Shown here: positions 47,125 to 57,003 of the stretch, in pieces | How positions within the stretch are numbered: position 1 is the first letter of the stretch | Layout: each line of letters opens with the position of its first letter | NCBI RefSeq assembly: GCF_000835495.1 | Contig: NW_015622544.1 | Span: 3,314,855 to 3,378,854, forward strand | Direction of reading: 5' to 3' | Length of the DNA stretch: 64,000 nucleotides | Source: Cladophialophora immunda | Taxonomy: Eukaryota > Ascomycota > Eurotiomycetes > Chaetothyriales > Herpotrichiellaceae | Position numbers and translations under genes: made by a program | The notes under the pieces: model-generated | What the model was told of the DNA's origin: nothing | The model's input: only the letters and a program-made list of their open reading frames with translations | Database searches by the model: none

Positions 47125-48149
47125 ATGTTCGCCACCTCCCCAAAGAAGAAGATCCCATATCATCACCACCATGTCATGCGACACAAACTTCAGTCCTTGC
47201 CCACCTCGGAACCAGCACTGTTGGAGCAAGAGGTGGTCGATGATTTACTAGTGCTGTGTATAAGGACGATATGTGAAGAGGAGGCGCAGAAACAAGGCAT
47301 TTCGAATCCAGCGATTGAGTCGGTGGCGCTGGAATCCATGGCTGCAGCGATGGACGAATGTAGGTTGCTCTATGCCGCAGCGCCGCATGTATGCTGACTA
47401 TTTTGACAGTCATGCTCCAATTCCTCTCTAAGGTCCGGCGTTCCATGATCGCTGCCCGGCGTACTTGTCCCATCGCCCCCGATTTCGAGACCGCCATTGA
47501 TGTCCTCGACATCGCTCGCCCGGACGACCAACTCGGCCCATACCAGACCCAACCCTCCATTAACCCTCCTTTGTTGCCAACACCGCCTCCTGAAGATGAA
47601 TTCCACAATGTCGTCGAACTCCCAGCATCATTCCTCGGCCCTGGCTTGGACGGGCACGGAGAGCTGAAAAAATTCTCATTCACAACCAGGGGCTTGCCTG
47701 AGCTGCCTTCTGCACATACCTATCGGGACACACCTGTCTACCCGGACCGACAATCCGACAGTAGGAAGGTGAGAGAACTGGCAACCCAAGAAGGGAAACT
47801 CGGTGAGCAGGCGTTGCGGAAGCTTGCAGGGGCCGTCAAACTGGATGCTGCTCATCCGCTCGAGACGGAGGCCATATCTTCCAAGCAGAAACCTCCCACG
47901 ATCATTCGCCGTAAGAGGTGGAAGACTGGGGTCGATTTGTCGGAAGAGGCAGTCTTCGAAGAAACGCTGCGCGACTTGCTGACCAAGGAACGTGGTGGTT
48001 TTGAGCTAGGACCGATTGTCAATTGCGAAAAGGCGTATCGCATGCCGGAAGAATTGATGGTCAAGAGGCGAGCACCGGGCAAAAATTCTCATTCCGAAAA
48101 GCCGAGCAGCTCAGGACCGCATGGAGGTGATGTGACCATGCAGCTTTGA
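47125..48149 (+). CDS. taf8: TFIID subunit TAF8
   Basis: Two exons, 47125-47359 and 47410-48149, give 324 aa. TAF8 pairs with TAF10 through a histone fold and helps assemble TFIID for Pol II initiation. The histone-fold part spans about residues 30-110 (LLVLCIRTICEEEAQKQG, then FMLQFLSKVRRSMIAARRT and PIAPDFETAIDVL). The TAF8 C-terminal motif is clear: LPELPSAHTYRDTPVYPDR, then DSRKVRELATQEGKLGEQAL near residues 190-235. The remainder is low-complexity. The intron (GTAGGT..TTGACAG) joins MDE to FMLQF. The true start could lie slightly upstream or downstream because the first 25 residues are not conserved. It converges on SOM1 with 101 bp between stops. Confidence 0.9.
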
Positions 48150-48250
48150 TTCCCAGCACCCTTGATGCTTTGGCAGCGTTGGCGTTTGGTCGGTCTTTCA
48201 TATTGGAAGGGATGGATTTGCATATGATACCCCAGGCAGAACCAAAGGAT

Positions 48251-48755
48251 TCACTTTTTGGACCAAAACGAGTTCCAATAGGCCGTAAACATATTTCCTG
48301 GCGAGTCGTCTCTGGCAGCCTTTTCTTGGTCGTTAACGTTCATGTGCGCTGTTGGCTGTGTATTTGCAGGTGGCTTCCAGGCATGCTGGCCTTCCCACGC
48401 TGTCGTCTCGACATGAAATACCTTCCCGCCCTTGACGCATCTAATGATGAAAGAGCCATCAGCATCCGCAGAACTGACCTCATTCCTTACAGAGTGAGAG
48501 GAGCACGTACTTCCTAAACAGCCTGACAATGGGGAAGCATTCCATCCTGGCTGTCCCTGTCCCGTTCGCAAGCGCCCTTTCATACTGCTGCTTGACCGTG
48601 GTACAACTGTACTGGACGAGCTCCATCAACTCGCAATCCCGCTTGAGGTCAAAGTCCTGAGGCAGTTTGCGGGATTTCTCCTTGTAGTTGACCGTGTGCG
48701 AGCGGACGTGCTGGTCGAGCTCGGAGGCGGGGAAGGGTTGTTCGGGCGGAGCCAT
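48251..48755 (-). CDS. som1: Mitochondrial export protein Som1
   Basis: Two exons on the minus strand, 48755-48511 and 48440-48251, give 144 aa. Som1 is a small factor of the inner-membrane peptidase complex that helps process proteins exported to the intermembrane space. Family marks are a basic start (EKSRKLPQDFDLKRDCELME), LVQYSC, and the joined FPIVRLFRKCVKGGKVFHVETTAWEG region with its conserved Cys residues. The 70-nt intron (GTACGT..TCATTAG) falls inside the Lys-Cys boundary. The C-terminus (TAYWNSFWSKK) is short and unremarkable. It is divergent from the RAD51-like gene with only 120 bp between starts. Confidence 0.9.
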
Positions 48756-48875
48756 TTCTTGGGAGGGAGACGGATTTCTTGTGATAATAGAATGTTGATC
48801 AATCCCTTCGGATCATCTTTTTCAATCGAGAACGACGAACAGATTCACCTCGCGGTGGTGTACCATGGCAGCATC
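48756..48875. promoter_or_regulatory. Compact bidirectional promoter SOM1 / XRCC2-like
   Basis: Only 120 bases separate two divergent ATGs, so the two genes must share promoter sequence. No specific element is identified. Confidence 0.6.
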
Positions 48876-50316
48876 ATGTCGGCAGAACTATACGGAGCTC
48901 GCCTCCTCGAAGAGGTCCAGGAAGAGAGTCTCGAGCAGGTAATTAATTTCCAGCAATCCGCGATCTTTGACGAGTTCCGCGCCACCTTCCCTTCCACCCT
49001 GCAATCCGCAGCCTTGTTCAGGTCCATCCAACCCCCATCCCCCAAGACTGCAAATGGCACATGGCCATGTCCATATCTAATCTTTGTCTTCTGTTCGATC
49101 ACAGTTCCTGGCAGAGCTCAGATGTACGATAGATCCTCGACCAGGATCTGTTCTAGGAGTCCCCCCGCTGGACAATCTCCTCGAATCACTCCACTACCCA
49201 GCCGTCCAAGACACCCCTCCTCGTCGAGGATGGCCGTCTTCACCACCAGCAGCACCTGCGGTGTTCGAGGACAACAGAAGCGACGGAGAAGACCAGGATG
49301 ACGCCGAGATCTCTCCCCGTAGGCTGGAGCAACGGGCGCCTACGGAGAAAGCCAAACCTGCAACGATCGAACTCACCAGTCTGAGGTCCGCCTCCGGGAA
49401 AACTTCTTTGCTCTGCTATCTGTGCGCCGTGGCGGTCCTCCCCAGAGACCTGGGTGGCAAGGCATCGACGGTCGTGTACATCGACGCCGACGGCCGGTTT
49501 TCCGCTGCACGGCTGGCGCAGATCACGAACCACTACATCCAAAATCACCGGTCCGGCAAACACCCCTCCGCTGCCTTTCCAGACTCGGACATCGAACAAA
49601 CCATCCGCTCGTCCCTCGACCACATACACGTCTTCCGGCCGCAGTCTTCGGCCCAGCTGATCTCCATCCTCTCGTCTCTGCACACATACCTCCTTGACGG
49701 GTCGCGGCATCACTCGATGCATCGGCCGCTAGGCGTGATCGTGATCGACTCAGCGACGGCGTTCTACTGGCAGGACCGATCCGACCTCGCCACAGCGAAG
49801 CTCGAAGCCCCGGGCACCACGGCCGGAGGACCCTCCAGGGCCACGGAGACGATTGAGAAACTTAAAGCCCTCCAAGAGCGGTTCGAATGTGCTGTTGTCT
49901 TCAGCACCACCACCACCACTGCTCCATCTTCTCTTCCGTTCGCCTCGTCCTCAACGATGCGGACGCTGAACGAGACGACGACGATCACGTCCGCCCCAAC
50001 CACTCCGGCGCCCTCAGGCGGGGACGCCCGCTTCGTCTCCCCGTGGACGTCGTACGCCGCGCTCTCGCTCTCGCTCGCGAGGCTGCCCGTCGCGCAGTTC
50101 CCGGCCCAGATGGGCGTGGAGGAGTGTTTGAGGGACCGGGAGAAGCGGCTCGAACCGGTGCGCAGGGGGAGATTCGCAGCGACTCGCCTCCCCAGCGGGG
50201 CAGCGGCGCATAGAGGCCCAGAGAGGGAGGAGGGAGGGGACGGCGGGCGCGGAGGAAAGGGAGGGAGAAGTGCCTTCGGATTCCGGATTACCATCGAGGG
50301 CGTGGAATTCGAGTAA
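48876..50316 (+). CDS. XRCC2/RAD51-like recombination protein
   Basis: Two exons, 48876-48938 and 49105-50316, give 424 aa. The joined N-terminus reads MSAELYGARLLEEVQEESLE then FLAELRCTIDPRPGSVLGVP and PLDNLLESL, as in fungal XRCC2-type proteins. The RecA/RAD51 ATPase core follows: a Walker A region SASGKTSLLCYLCAVAVL near residue 123, VVYIDADGRFSAARLAQI, IHVFRPQSSAQLISIL, and the Walker B VIVIDSATAFYW near residue 240. The Walker A lacks the usual first Gly. The C-terminal third is rich in Thr, Ser, Arg and Gly (RGPEREEGGDGGRGGKGGR) and closes with FGFRITIEGVEFE. It likely supports RAD51 strand exchange in homologous repair. The 166-nt intron is long for this window, so the acceptor could differ. 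Confidence 0.82.
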
Positions 50317-50611
50317 AGGGCGCATCGCTGTACTGTCACTAGAGGAGTGGAGAGAAGATTTCGAAAAAAACCTAGGTCGCTTGAAACCTCCCTTTCGAGG
50401 AGCATGTGGTCTTGTTGGTATCTGAAAACAAGCTATCTAAACGCCTCTCTTTCCACCCCCAGTAATCCAGCCCATATTTACAACTTGTCTCGTTTCATCA
50501 TTATCTATGTATAAAGAATGGTCTCATATCAACCATTCCTTTCTTGATTCAAACCCGTACATCCGAGCTTCAACACAGCACATCTTTCCGTTCAGGGTCC
50601 AGACTTCTCCC

Positions 50612-52300
50612 TCAGTGAGAGTGAGCATGTTCTTTCCCCTCGACGACCTCGATCGCGCACGCTTTTCTGCACTCCTCAAAAACTCTCACTTGCCTCGCCA
50701 CCTCCTCCAACCTCCCGAGAACTTCCCTGTTCCCCTTCGTGAAGCCATAGATTGCATATGGAACTCCTGTCTCTTTACAGAATTCCCGCACATAAACTTG
50801 CCCCTTTCGGAGATTATGTCTGGGGATCCTCGGGTATAGGTGATGGACGGCCTGGAATTGTAATCCGCCGTGGACAAAGTCAAGCCAGGGCGCGCAATCG
50901 ACATCCATGGTGGTTCGGAGCATCTTCTGGGGGAAGGACTCATGCACGCCCATGTCGGTGGTGGACATGGCAAAGTGGGAAAGCGTGATCTGGACGTGGA
51001 GCGGTGCTGTGACCATGTGGCTGATCATGACAAAGACGAAGCGGTCCCAAGCTGTAGGAATGGAGCAATACACAATTCCGTAGCCGAACCAGCTCCAGAA
51101 GACAAACTGCCCCAATATTTCCAGGTAGCGATGCCACCACGCCGGTCCCTTCTTTGGGGCTTGACCCAGAAAGAGATACTCCCAGGAGAGGCGGTAGAGG
51201 TTGAAGCGGCCAAGAAGGAGAATTGGATAGTATAACCAATGTTGTTTCGCGATGGCCAACTTTGCAATGCTATCAAACTGCATGATCCGGTCGTAATAAG
51301 TGGAACGTAAGGACGAGAAAAACCGGGTAGAGATGGCGAAAAAGGGCATGTGCTCGATATCTGGATCATGTTCCGGTGAGTTGGTAACGATGTGGTGGAC
51401 GTTATGATTGCGTTTCCACCAGCCAATGGACAAGCCACCCAAGAAGTCGGCGATGAAGATTCCAATACAGGTATCGACATGAAAGTTGTGTGTGATGCCC
51501 ATGTGTCCAGCGTCATGGGCGGTAAACACGAGCTGGTGCCAGAAAAGGCCGAGAAGGGCCCCCGAGATGGCGTAGTAGGAGTAGTGGAGTGCGAGGAGAG
51601 AAGATGCGAAGAGGAGGATATATCTGCAGCACTCAACTCCATAGGCACCGTATGGACAGTCGTAAAGGCCAGCCGCCCGCATCTGAGCGTCGAGTTCGCG
51701 GTACTTGGCGACAATCCGACCTTGTGAGCTGTGGTCCAGTGATGGGTACTTCAGCATGTCTGAGGACTTTTCGGCTGAGAGCTTCATCTGAATAGGGTCA
51801 TCCTTGACGTTCGCTTGCTCATTCTCAGACAATGAGGAAGTGGACGGTGACGACGTCCCTCGTTCTCGAGCATCGACGGGGTCGAAGATGGGTGACGGAG
51901 GTGCACTACTGTCACTGCAAGAGCTGAGAGCACCATCGGTCTGCAAGTCTGAGTCCTCTCCTTCTTCTGCATCGTTGTCTTCCTGACCCTTGACGTATGG
52001 TCTGAAATGTCCACCCTGTATTGGGGGCAGAAAGTTGATCCATCTCCCCTGGATTCTCCCGATCACGAACTTCTGCATGTGCGCCTGCGCCTCGAGGGAG
52101 TGAAGTGCCCGGATCTCATCTGTTCCATCTCTTCCCACCATATGCAGGATGGTCTTGTCACCACCAGGGTGAAAAGGGAGCCAGGCATCAGCCTTGATCA
52201 CTCGTCCATTGAGGATTATAATCTTCCTCCCTTCTGCTATCAGGCCCTCGATTTCCCGCCGTGACCATAGGCGGTCTCTTGGGGAACTTTCGGTGGTCAT
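50612..52300 (-). CDS. Delta-8 sphingolipid desaturase
   Basis: Single exon, 562 aa from the preferred ATG at 52300; the frame stays open to 52525, allowing a 637-aa form. The enzyme adds the 8-9 double bond to the long-chain base of glucosylceramides in the ER. It has an N-terminal cytochrome b5 domain (heme motif HPGGDK near residue 44), a long acidic linker (about residues 105-190) and a desaturase domain. The histidine boxes are HDAGHMGI, HNVHH and QAVHHLYPR, the last with Gln replacing the first His, as in b5-fusion front-end desaturases. Hydrophobic helices flank the boxes. The ATG at 52300 is chosen because the cytochrome b5 domain begins soon after it. It converges on the RAD51-like gene. 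Confidence 0.93.
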   Translation of the reverse strand: MTTESSPRDRLWSRREIEGLIAEGRKIIILNGRVIKADAWLPFHPGGDKTILHMVGRDGTDEIRALHSLEAQAHMQKFVIGRIQGRWINFLPPIQGGHFRPYVKGQEDNDAEEGEDSDLQTDGALSSCSDSSAPPSPIFDPVDARERGTSSPSTSSLSENEQANVKDDPIQMKLSAEKSSDMLKYPSLDHSSQGRIVAKYRELDAQMRAAGLYDCPYGAYGVECCRYILLFASSLLALHYSYYAISGALLGLFWHQLVFTAHDAGHMGITHNFHVDTCIGIFIADFLGGLSIGWWKRNHNVHHIVTNSPEHDPDIEHMPFFAISTRFFSSLRSTYYDRIMQFDSIAKLAIAKQHWLYYPILLLGRFNLYRLSWEYLFLGQAPKKGPAWWHRYLEILGQFVFWSWFGYGIVYCSIPTAWDRFVFVMISHMVTAPLHVQITLSHFAMSTTDMGVHESFPQKMLRTTMDVDCAPWLDFVHGGLQFQAVHHLYPRIPRHNLRKGQVYVREFCKETGVPYAIYGFTKGNREVLGRLEEVARQVRVFEECRKACAIEVVEGKEHAHSH

Positions 52301-52787
52301 GGATTGGTAGGACTGCGAGACGTCGGGATGGGTTAAGGAGCTATGGTGCCATTCAGCTATAATGAGAGAGCGAGGAAGAGAGCACAAGTCGGTGAATCGT
52401 GAACAGGCATCAATTGGGGAGAGGCATGTGGTTGGAAGCTTGTCCCGCATAAGTTTCCTTGGAGAAGCAGCCATGGCACCCACTCCACCCGCGGTTTGCA
52501 TTTTCACCCAGAGAAGATGCGCCACTTAAGCAGCATATGTGCCTGGCAGTAGCAACGGTAGGTCACTCATGAAGCTGTTCTAAGGTTTGCTGATGAATCC
52601 GCAACCTTTCTAGAGCGCTGCGATGAGATCAATCTCGGATGTGGTGGTGAAGTAGTCCAGTCCAAAGAGATGGCAATGCCTTGAAAGGGGATGCTTGAAG
52701 ATGAGACTCTTGCTTTTCAACACAGCCACCAAGAGATTGTTCACATCTTGCTGCTTCCCGGCTGATCAGGCAGCGCGCGCTATCAGC
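52301..52787. other. Divergent promoter region
   Basis: About 490 bases between the divergent starts of the desaturase and the ATP-grasp gene. The alternative upstream starts of both genes (52525 and 52695) lie inside it. Confidence 0.45.
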
Positions 52788-53879
52788 ATGGTACATAGTC
52801 CGTCAACTGAGTTGCGCGTTGCGGTCCTCTACCAAGCATGCGACCCTCCAGTCGTCAACGGTGTCCGCAAACCAAAGAAACCCGGGGGGTATCAAGACTC
52901 AGGGGCCGACATTGCTTACGTTCTCGCCTCCAGACAGGATGTGAGAGTTATTTCTGCGGAGAGGAGTCCAGACCCAAGACGAGATGAGGGCTGGTGCTTT
53001 CCTGACACAGAGAGCGGTATTCGGGCCGCCATCGAGCGAGGCGCGAACATCCTATGGGCAAACACGATTCTCTTTGCTTCCCACCCTCTGCAGACCTCAT
53101 CAGCCCTCGATAAATACACAGCTGAGGTGAGAGTAGTGGGTCAACCGCCACGATTTGTTGAGCAGTACGACGACAAAAACTATGTTAACGATTTCCTCCG
53201 CAAGCATGGCGGCTTCAGCATGCCTCGCTCGTGGACCCTAAACTCCACATCATCTCTCAGCCTTGAGACCTTGCCATACCCAATCGTTGCCAAACCGATC
53301 CGTGGCCGAGGAAGCCACGGTGTCAAGGTGTGCCGCAACCCGCCGGATCTCTCTGCCCATTTATCGGCCTTGTTCAAAGAAAGCCCGATCGCTATGCTCG
53401 AAGAATATCTCTGTGGCCAGGAAGCAACCGTCACCGTCATGCCGCCGTCCGAGGACCATCCAGATTACTACGCACTGCCCCTCGTCGTGCGCTTCAACCA
53501 CGAAGATGGAATTGCGCCGTACAACGGCGTTGTAGCGGTGACGGCCAATTCCAGAGTCCTGACACCCCACGAGGAAGCTCGAAACCCCCGGTATCAAGAG
53601 ACCAGCAAAGAGTGCGAAGACGTTGCTCGCCTGCTGCGGGTGACTGCGCCGATAAGAATCGATGTGAGGCAGTTCACAGAGGCAACGGCTTCGAAGTTTG
53701 CAATCTTCGATGTCAATATGAAACCCAACATGACGGGTCCAGGCCGACCCGGCCGCGAAAACCAGGCAAGTCTCACAGCCATGGCGGCCGGCGCGCTTGG
53801 ATGGGACTACTCCGAGCTATTGGTGAGAATGCTAAAGTCTGCTCGAAAGTTGCAAGATCTAAGGCAGATGGATATCTAA
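52788..53879 (+). CDS. ATP-grasp ligase (D-Ala-D-Ala ligase-like)
   Basis: Single exon, 363 aa from the ATG at 52788; an in-frame ATG at 52695 would add 31 non-conserved residues. The preferred start places RVAVLYQACDPPVVNGVRKP at the N-terminus, as usual in the fungal family. ATP-grasp features follow: YDDKNYVNDFLRKHG, PYPIVAKPIRGRGSHGVKV with the ATP-binding Lys and Gly-rich loop, LEEYLCGQEATVTVMP, and IDVRQF with FAIFDVNMKPNMTGPGRPG carrying the metal ligands. The family resembles bacterial D-alanine-D-alanine ligases, yet fungi have no peptidoglycan, so the substrate is probably another amino or dipeptide compound. No function has been assigned with confidence. Confidence 0.85.
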   Translation: MVHSPSTELRVAVLYQACDPPVVNGVRKPKKPGGYQDSGADIAYVLASRQDVRVISAERSPDPRRDEGWCFPDTESGIRAAIERGANILWANTILFASHPLQTSSALDKYTAEVRVVGQPPRFVEQYDDKNYVNDFLRKHGGFSMPRSWTLNSTSSLSLETLPYPIVAKPIRGRGSHGVKVCRNPPDLSAHLSALFKESPIAMLEEYLCGQEATVTVMPPSEDHPDYYALPLVVRFNHEDGIAPYNGVVAVTANSRVLTPHEEARNPRYQETSKECEDVARLLRVTAPIRIDVRQFTEATASKFAIFDVNMKPNMTGPGRPGRENQASLTAMAAGALGWDYSELLVRMLKSARKLQDLRQMDI

Positions 53880-54248
53880 ATCTGTTTTTATTGCGCCAGT
53901 GCTGGATTACTGCTCGACAGCGTTTTGTTGTATCGTGAGAAATCTGGGAGTGTATGTGAGAGAAATGTGTGCGCCTGCGCCTGTTTCGGTCGACACCTGA
54001 TTCCATCCGTCTGGTTCGGTTTTCCCACGAGCACTCTCACAATCCGATTTTCCAAGTCCTCGTCCCGCGATTTTCTAGCCAGGCGCTCCAGTCCTTGTTG
54101 ACCACCTGTCCCGCGAGACGTCCACCTTCTGCAACCTCGTCTTGATTCCAGTCCAGGCCGCAGTCCAAAGGTTCAGCCACATCAACGCCCCTTCAGCCCC
54201 CCATAAATTATCAAGAAGTCAAGGGAAGGGAATTTGCCGACTTTGGGA
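53880..54248. other. Convergent intergenic, no gene seen
   Basis: About 370 bases between the stops of the ATP-grasp gene (+) and the small membrane protein gene (-). No supported frame. Confidence 0.5.
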
Positions 54249-54693
54249 TCACAACTTCCCCAAGCCTCCCAGCTTGCCACTGACGCCGCCGAGGCCCTCT
54301 TTGACCGCCTCCTGGCCCAAGCCACCCGAGACCTGTTCGAGTTCGTCCTCGCCCATGACGGGGTTCTTCTTCAACGAGTCTTTTTCCCCGCGAGAGAGCA
54401 CCGGGACGTCAGCTACGATAACCAAAAGGGTGTATACAGCCCCTTGGGGGAAAGGGGCTCAAAGACTTACCTTTAACCATGCCTTGCACCTTCTCCTCGC
54501 CCACGTTCTCCATCAGCTTGACCTCGGCGACGGCCTTGGCCTTGTAATACCGCTTGGCCCACCACTCGGCGACGTCGTCGGCGTAGCCGGCGAAATAGAC
54601 GGCCGCGGCCACGACGGCGAGGAACGTGAAGATGCCCGTGACGGAGAGGAGGAGGACGCCCGGGTAGGACATGCCGCCGTCGTGGGAGGGCAT
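54249..54693 (-). CDS. Small conserved fungal single-span membrane protein
   Basis: Two exons on the minus strand, 54693-54471 and 54412-54249, give 128 aa. The N-terminal 30 residues contain one membrane helix (VLLLSVTGIFTFLAVVAAAV), followed by YFAGYADDVAEWWAKRYYKA, a Lys-rich helical stretch, and a Gly-rich tail ending EGLGGVSGKLGGLGKL. The pattern matches a widespread, uncharacterised family of filamentous fungi. An internal Met (MSYPG) at 54672 is an equally good start. The intron (GTAAGT to an acceptor in ATCGTAG) joins GMVK to ADVPVL; phase agrees but that linker is not conserved. Function unknown. Confidence 0.75.
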
Positions 54694-55568
54694 TGTTGGG
54701 TTCGACAGAACTTCTACTCAGTGGATTTGGACCAGGGTGTGGACCGAAGGCTCGACAATCCGTTGCGTTGAGCCAGGTATCACTTCGACCGTGCGGCGTC
54801 GCGGGCGGCCAACGAAGGTATTCGTGACTACACCAAGAGATAGACTAGAGTACCTCGAGAAGAATACAGGGAGGGAAATAGAAACAAGACGAAAACTCAA
54901 TGAAGTCGAGGGACGTTGTGGTTTTAAAATTTGTCACTGTTCCAACCGACAAAACCTGCTTCTAGCCCTTGTTTATTGGGGATTTTCCCTTTGGTGATAG
55001 ATACGTAGGGAAATGTTAGGTATCAGTCTACCTCACTCGCTCAGCACGTATCTTCCGATCGCTCGATGATCCCCGGCCGAAGTGACTCGGCTGTGCCTGG
55101 CCTGGGAGTCTGGGACCTTTACCCACTTTACCTAGGTACCTCAAAGCGACGTCAACAAACGTCATCGCGAAGGGATCATCATTATTTGGCTCTGTGCCGC
55201 AACCGCCACCACCACGACGCATACATGCATTGGAAGAACATACGAGGGGCCAAACACAACCACACCCACACGACGCAATGGGCCCTCCACACCCCACGCA
55301 TTACCTCGCCCAATCGTGCTCGAGCCTCGAGGTGACGCCTGCGCCCGCGCCCTGATGTCGGTGCTGCTTCTCTCGGCTGCGTGCCCGACCCAATGAACAG
55401 CACCGAGAAAGAATCCTGGTCAAGCTGAGAATCGCGAATCTCTGGGAAGAGAACTATTGCTGGGACTCTCTGGGACAACACCTACAGTAGTAGCCCTCGC
55501 GTGCAATGTCCCCCAGCCCACGCAGAGATCGAGAGCGTCGAACACATGGATTCAATTCAGGCGCGTGG
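54694..55568. other. Intergenic, no gene seen
   Basis: About 875 bases between two minus-strand genes. Short frames only; GC-rich and CA-rich tracts near 55200-55280 are not coding-like. Confidence 0.5.
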
Positions 55569-56789
55569 TTAGGGTTCTACTTCTGCCTTCCACAGTAGCC
55601 CCTTGATTCCTTTCACCCCAGATGCCAGGAACGCATAGAACCGACCAGCAGCCCTGCGCCATTCCTCCCTTGCCTGGATCTTCTTGTCCGACCCACGTCT
55701 AGGAGTAGTCTGCCCGGTCTCTCTTGTGGGCTCCAGGCCCGAATCTCCCCTTCCACAATTATTTTCTGGACCAGCAGAGGAGATTACTGGGGTGGTAGTC
55801 GACAGAAGTCCCGCGGAGCTTGGTGATATTAAGTGGGTGGCAGTCGATGGGCCTGCGCTTCCTTCCTCCACGACCTGGCCGTTCTTGGAACGCACTTCTA
55901 GGGTCAGCTCGCATGGTCCCATATTGTTCATGTTGTTGCCCCGATCCTTCTGCTGCACCGGGTTTTTCTTTTTGCTTTCTCGATAACACCCAAGTCTTCC
56001 TTTCCAGCTGCTGTTTCCTTGATGATAGTAGTAGCTTTCCTTTGCTGCCAGTGTCGCCAGTTCATCCATGCGGTGCAGTAGACTCGTGTGGGGTCTCTCG
56101 ATCCAATTGACCACCTTCCACTTGTCGTACAGCATGCGAAAGAGCCCAAATAAGAAGGAGCCGCACGCTGAAATCATGGCAAGATACCTAGCTCTCAAGA
56201 CCTCCTTGTCCCAGCCCGACGGCGTAGAGTCTCGACGAGAGAGTACCACGCCTCTATCAGGAGTTCTGCGCTGATCTGGTCTTTCATGTACGATTGTCAC
56301 CTGCAGTATTCGCAAGTCAGTCGCAACCTCGCTTGTCGGTGTGACTTGGAAGCTTGATTCTCGTGAATACTCAGCACCGAGCTCCGCCTGCAATGTCATC
56401 GAAGCTGTAGTCGTTCCTTCTTTCTGGATGATGGTGGAGGTTTGTACCGTGACGTTTGGAATCCAGATATAGGGAGAATAGAAACTTTGGCCATCGACAA
56501 GGTGCTGCAACCATTCAACCGTGTCGCTGAACATTCGCAGGCACTGCAGAACGCCCCATCCACGGCGAATTTCTGCATTGACAGCAAAGTGATGAGCCTG
56601 TTCGGTCTTGAGCAACGGAGCGGATAGCACATCTCTCACTCGATAGGAAGCCCCAAGAGCCGCGATTCGAAGGGGAGGGGATTTCTCATCCCCGATTGGT
56701 GGGCGAATAGGCAGAGAATAGACAGGTGCTGGTGTCATACACAACGTATTCAAGGCAATGACGAGAAGAGTACCCGACACCAATATCAT
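55569..56789 (-). CDS. Unrecognised two-helix membrane protein
   Basis: Single open frame, 406 aa, no recognised family. The first 20 residues (MILVSGTLLVIALNTLCMTP) are hydrophobic and may be a signal anchor. A second hydrophobic segment (YLAMISACGSFLFGLFRML) lies near residues 205-225. Between them is a region with IRRGWGVLQCLRMFSDTVEW and YIWIPNVTVQTSTIIQKEG, which could face the lumen or outside. After the second helix come a basic stretch, a low-complexity Ser/Thr/Gly region (residues 290-350) and the amphipathic C-terminus REEWRRAAGRFYAFLASG. An upstream exon is possible because the N-terminus is not anchored by any conserved motif. Confidence 0.55.
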   Translation of the reverse strand: MILVSGTLLVIALNTLCMTPAPVYSLPIRPPIGDEKSPPLRIAALGASYRVRDVLSAPLLKTEQAHHFAVNAEIRRGWGVLQCLRMFSDTVEWLQHLVDGQSFYSPYIWIPNVTVQTSTIIQKEGTTTASMTLQAELGAEYSRESSFQVTPTSEVATDLRILQVTIVHERPDQRRTPDRGVVLSRRDSTPSGWDKEVLRARYLAMISACGSFLFGLFRMLYDKWKVVNWIERPHTSLLHRMDELATLAAKESYYYHQGNSSWKGRLGCYRESKKKNPVQQKDRGNNMNNMGPCELTLEVRSKNGQVVEEGSAGPSTATHLISPSSAGLLSTTTPVISSAGPENNCGRGDSGLEPTRETGQTTPRRGSDKKIQAREEWRRAAGRFYAFLASGVKGIKGLLWKAEVEP

Positions 56790-57003
56790 CAGGGCGCCCT
56801 GCAGACGACTGGTGGATAGACTGAAGGATAATGAACGGATGAGGTCCTTGTTTTCTGACGCCGTAAAAAATATTTGATGAGGTATTGTCTAAAATAATGA
56901 GAGCGAGATGTGATGGAATACGCTTCGCTTGCTGCTCGATACTGCCAGTGCCTTATCGGAAGGCAGCCGCGTCCCTATCCGCTATGACGCCGTGCAAGCT
57001 CTC

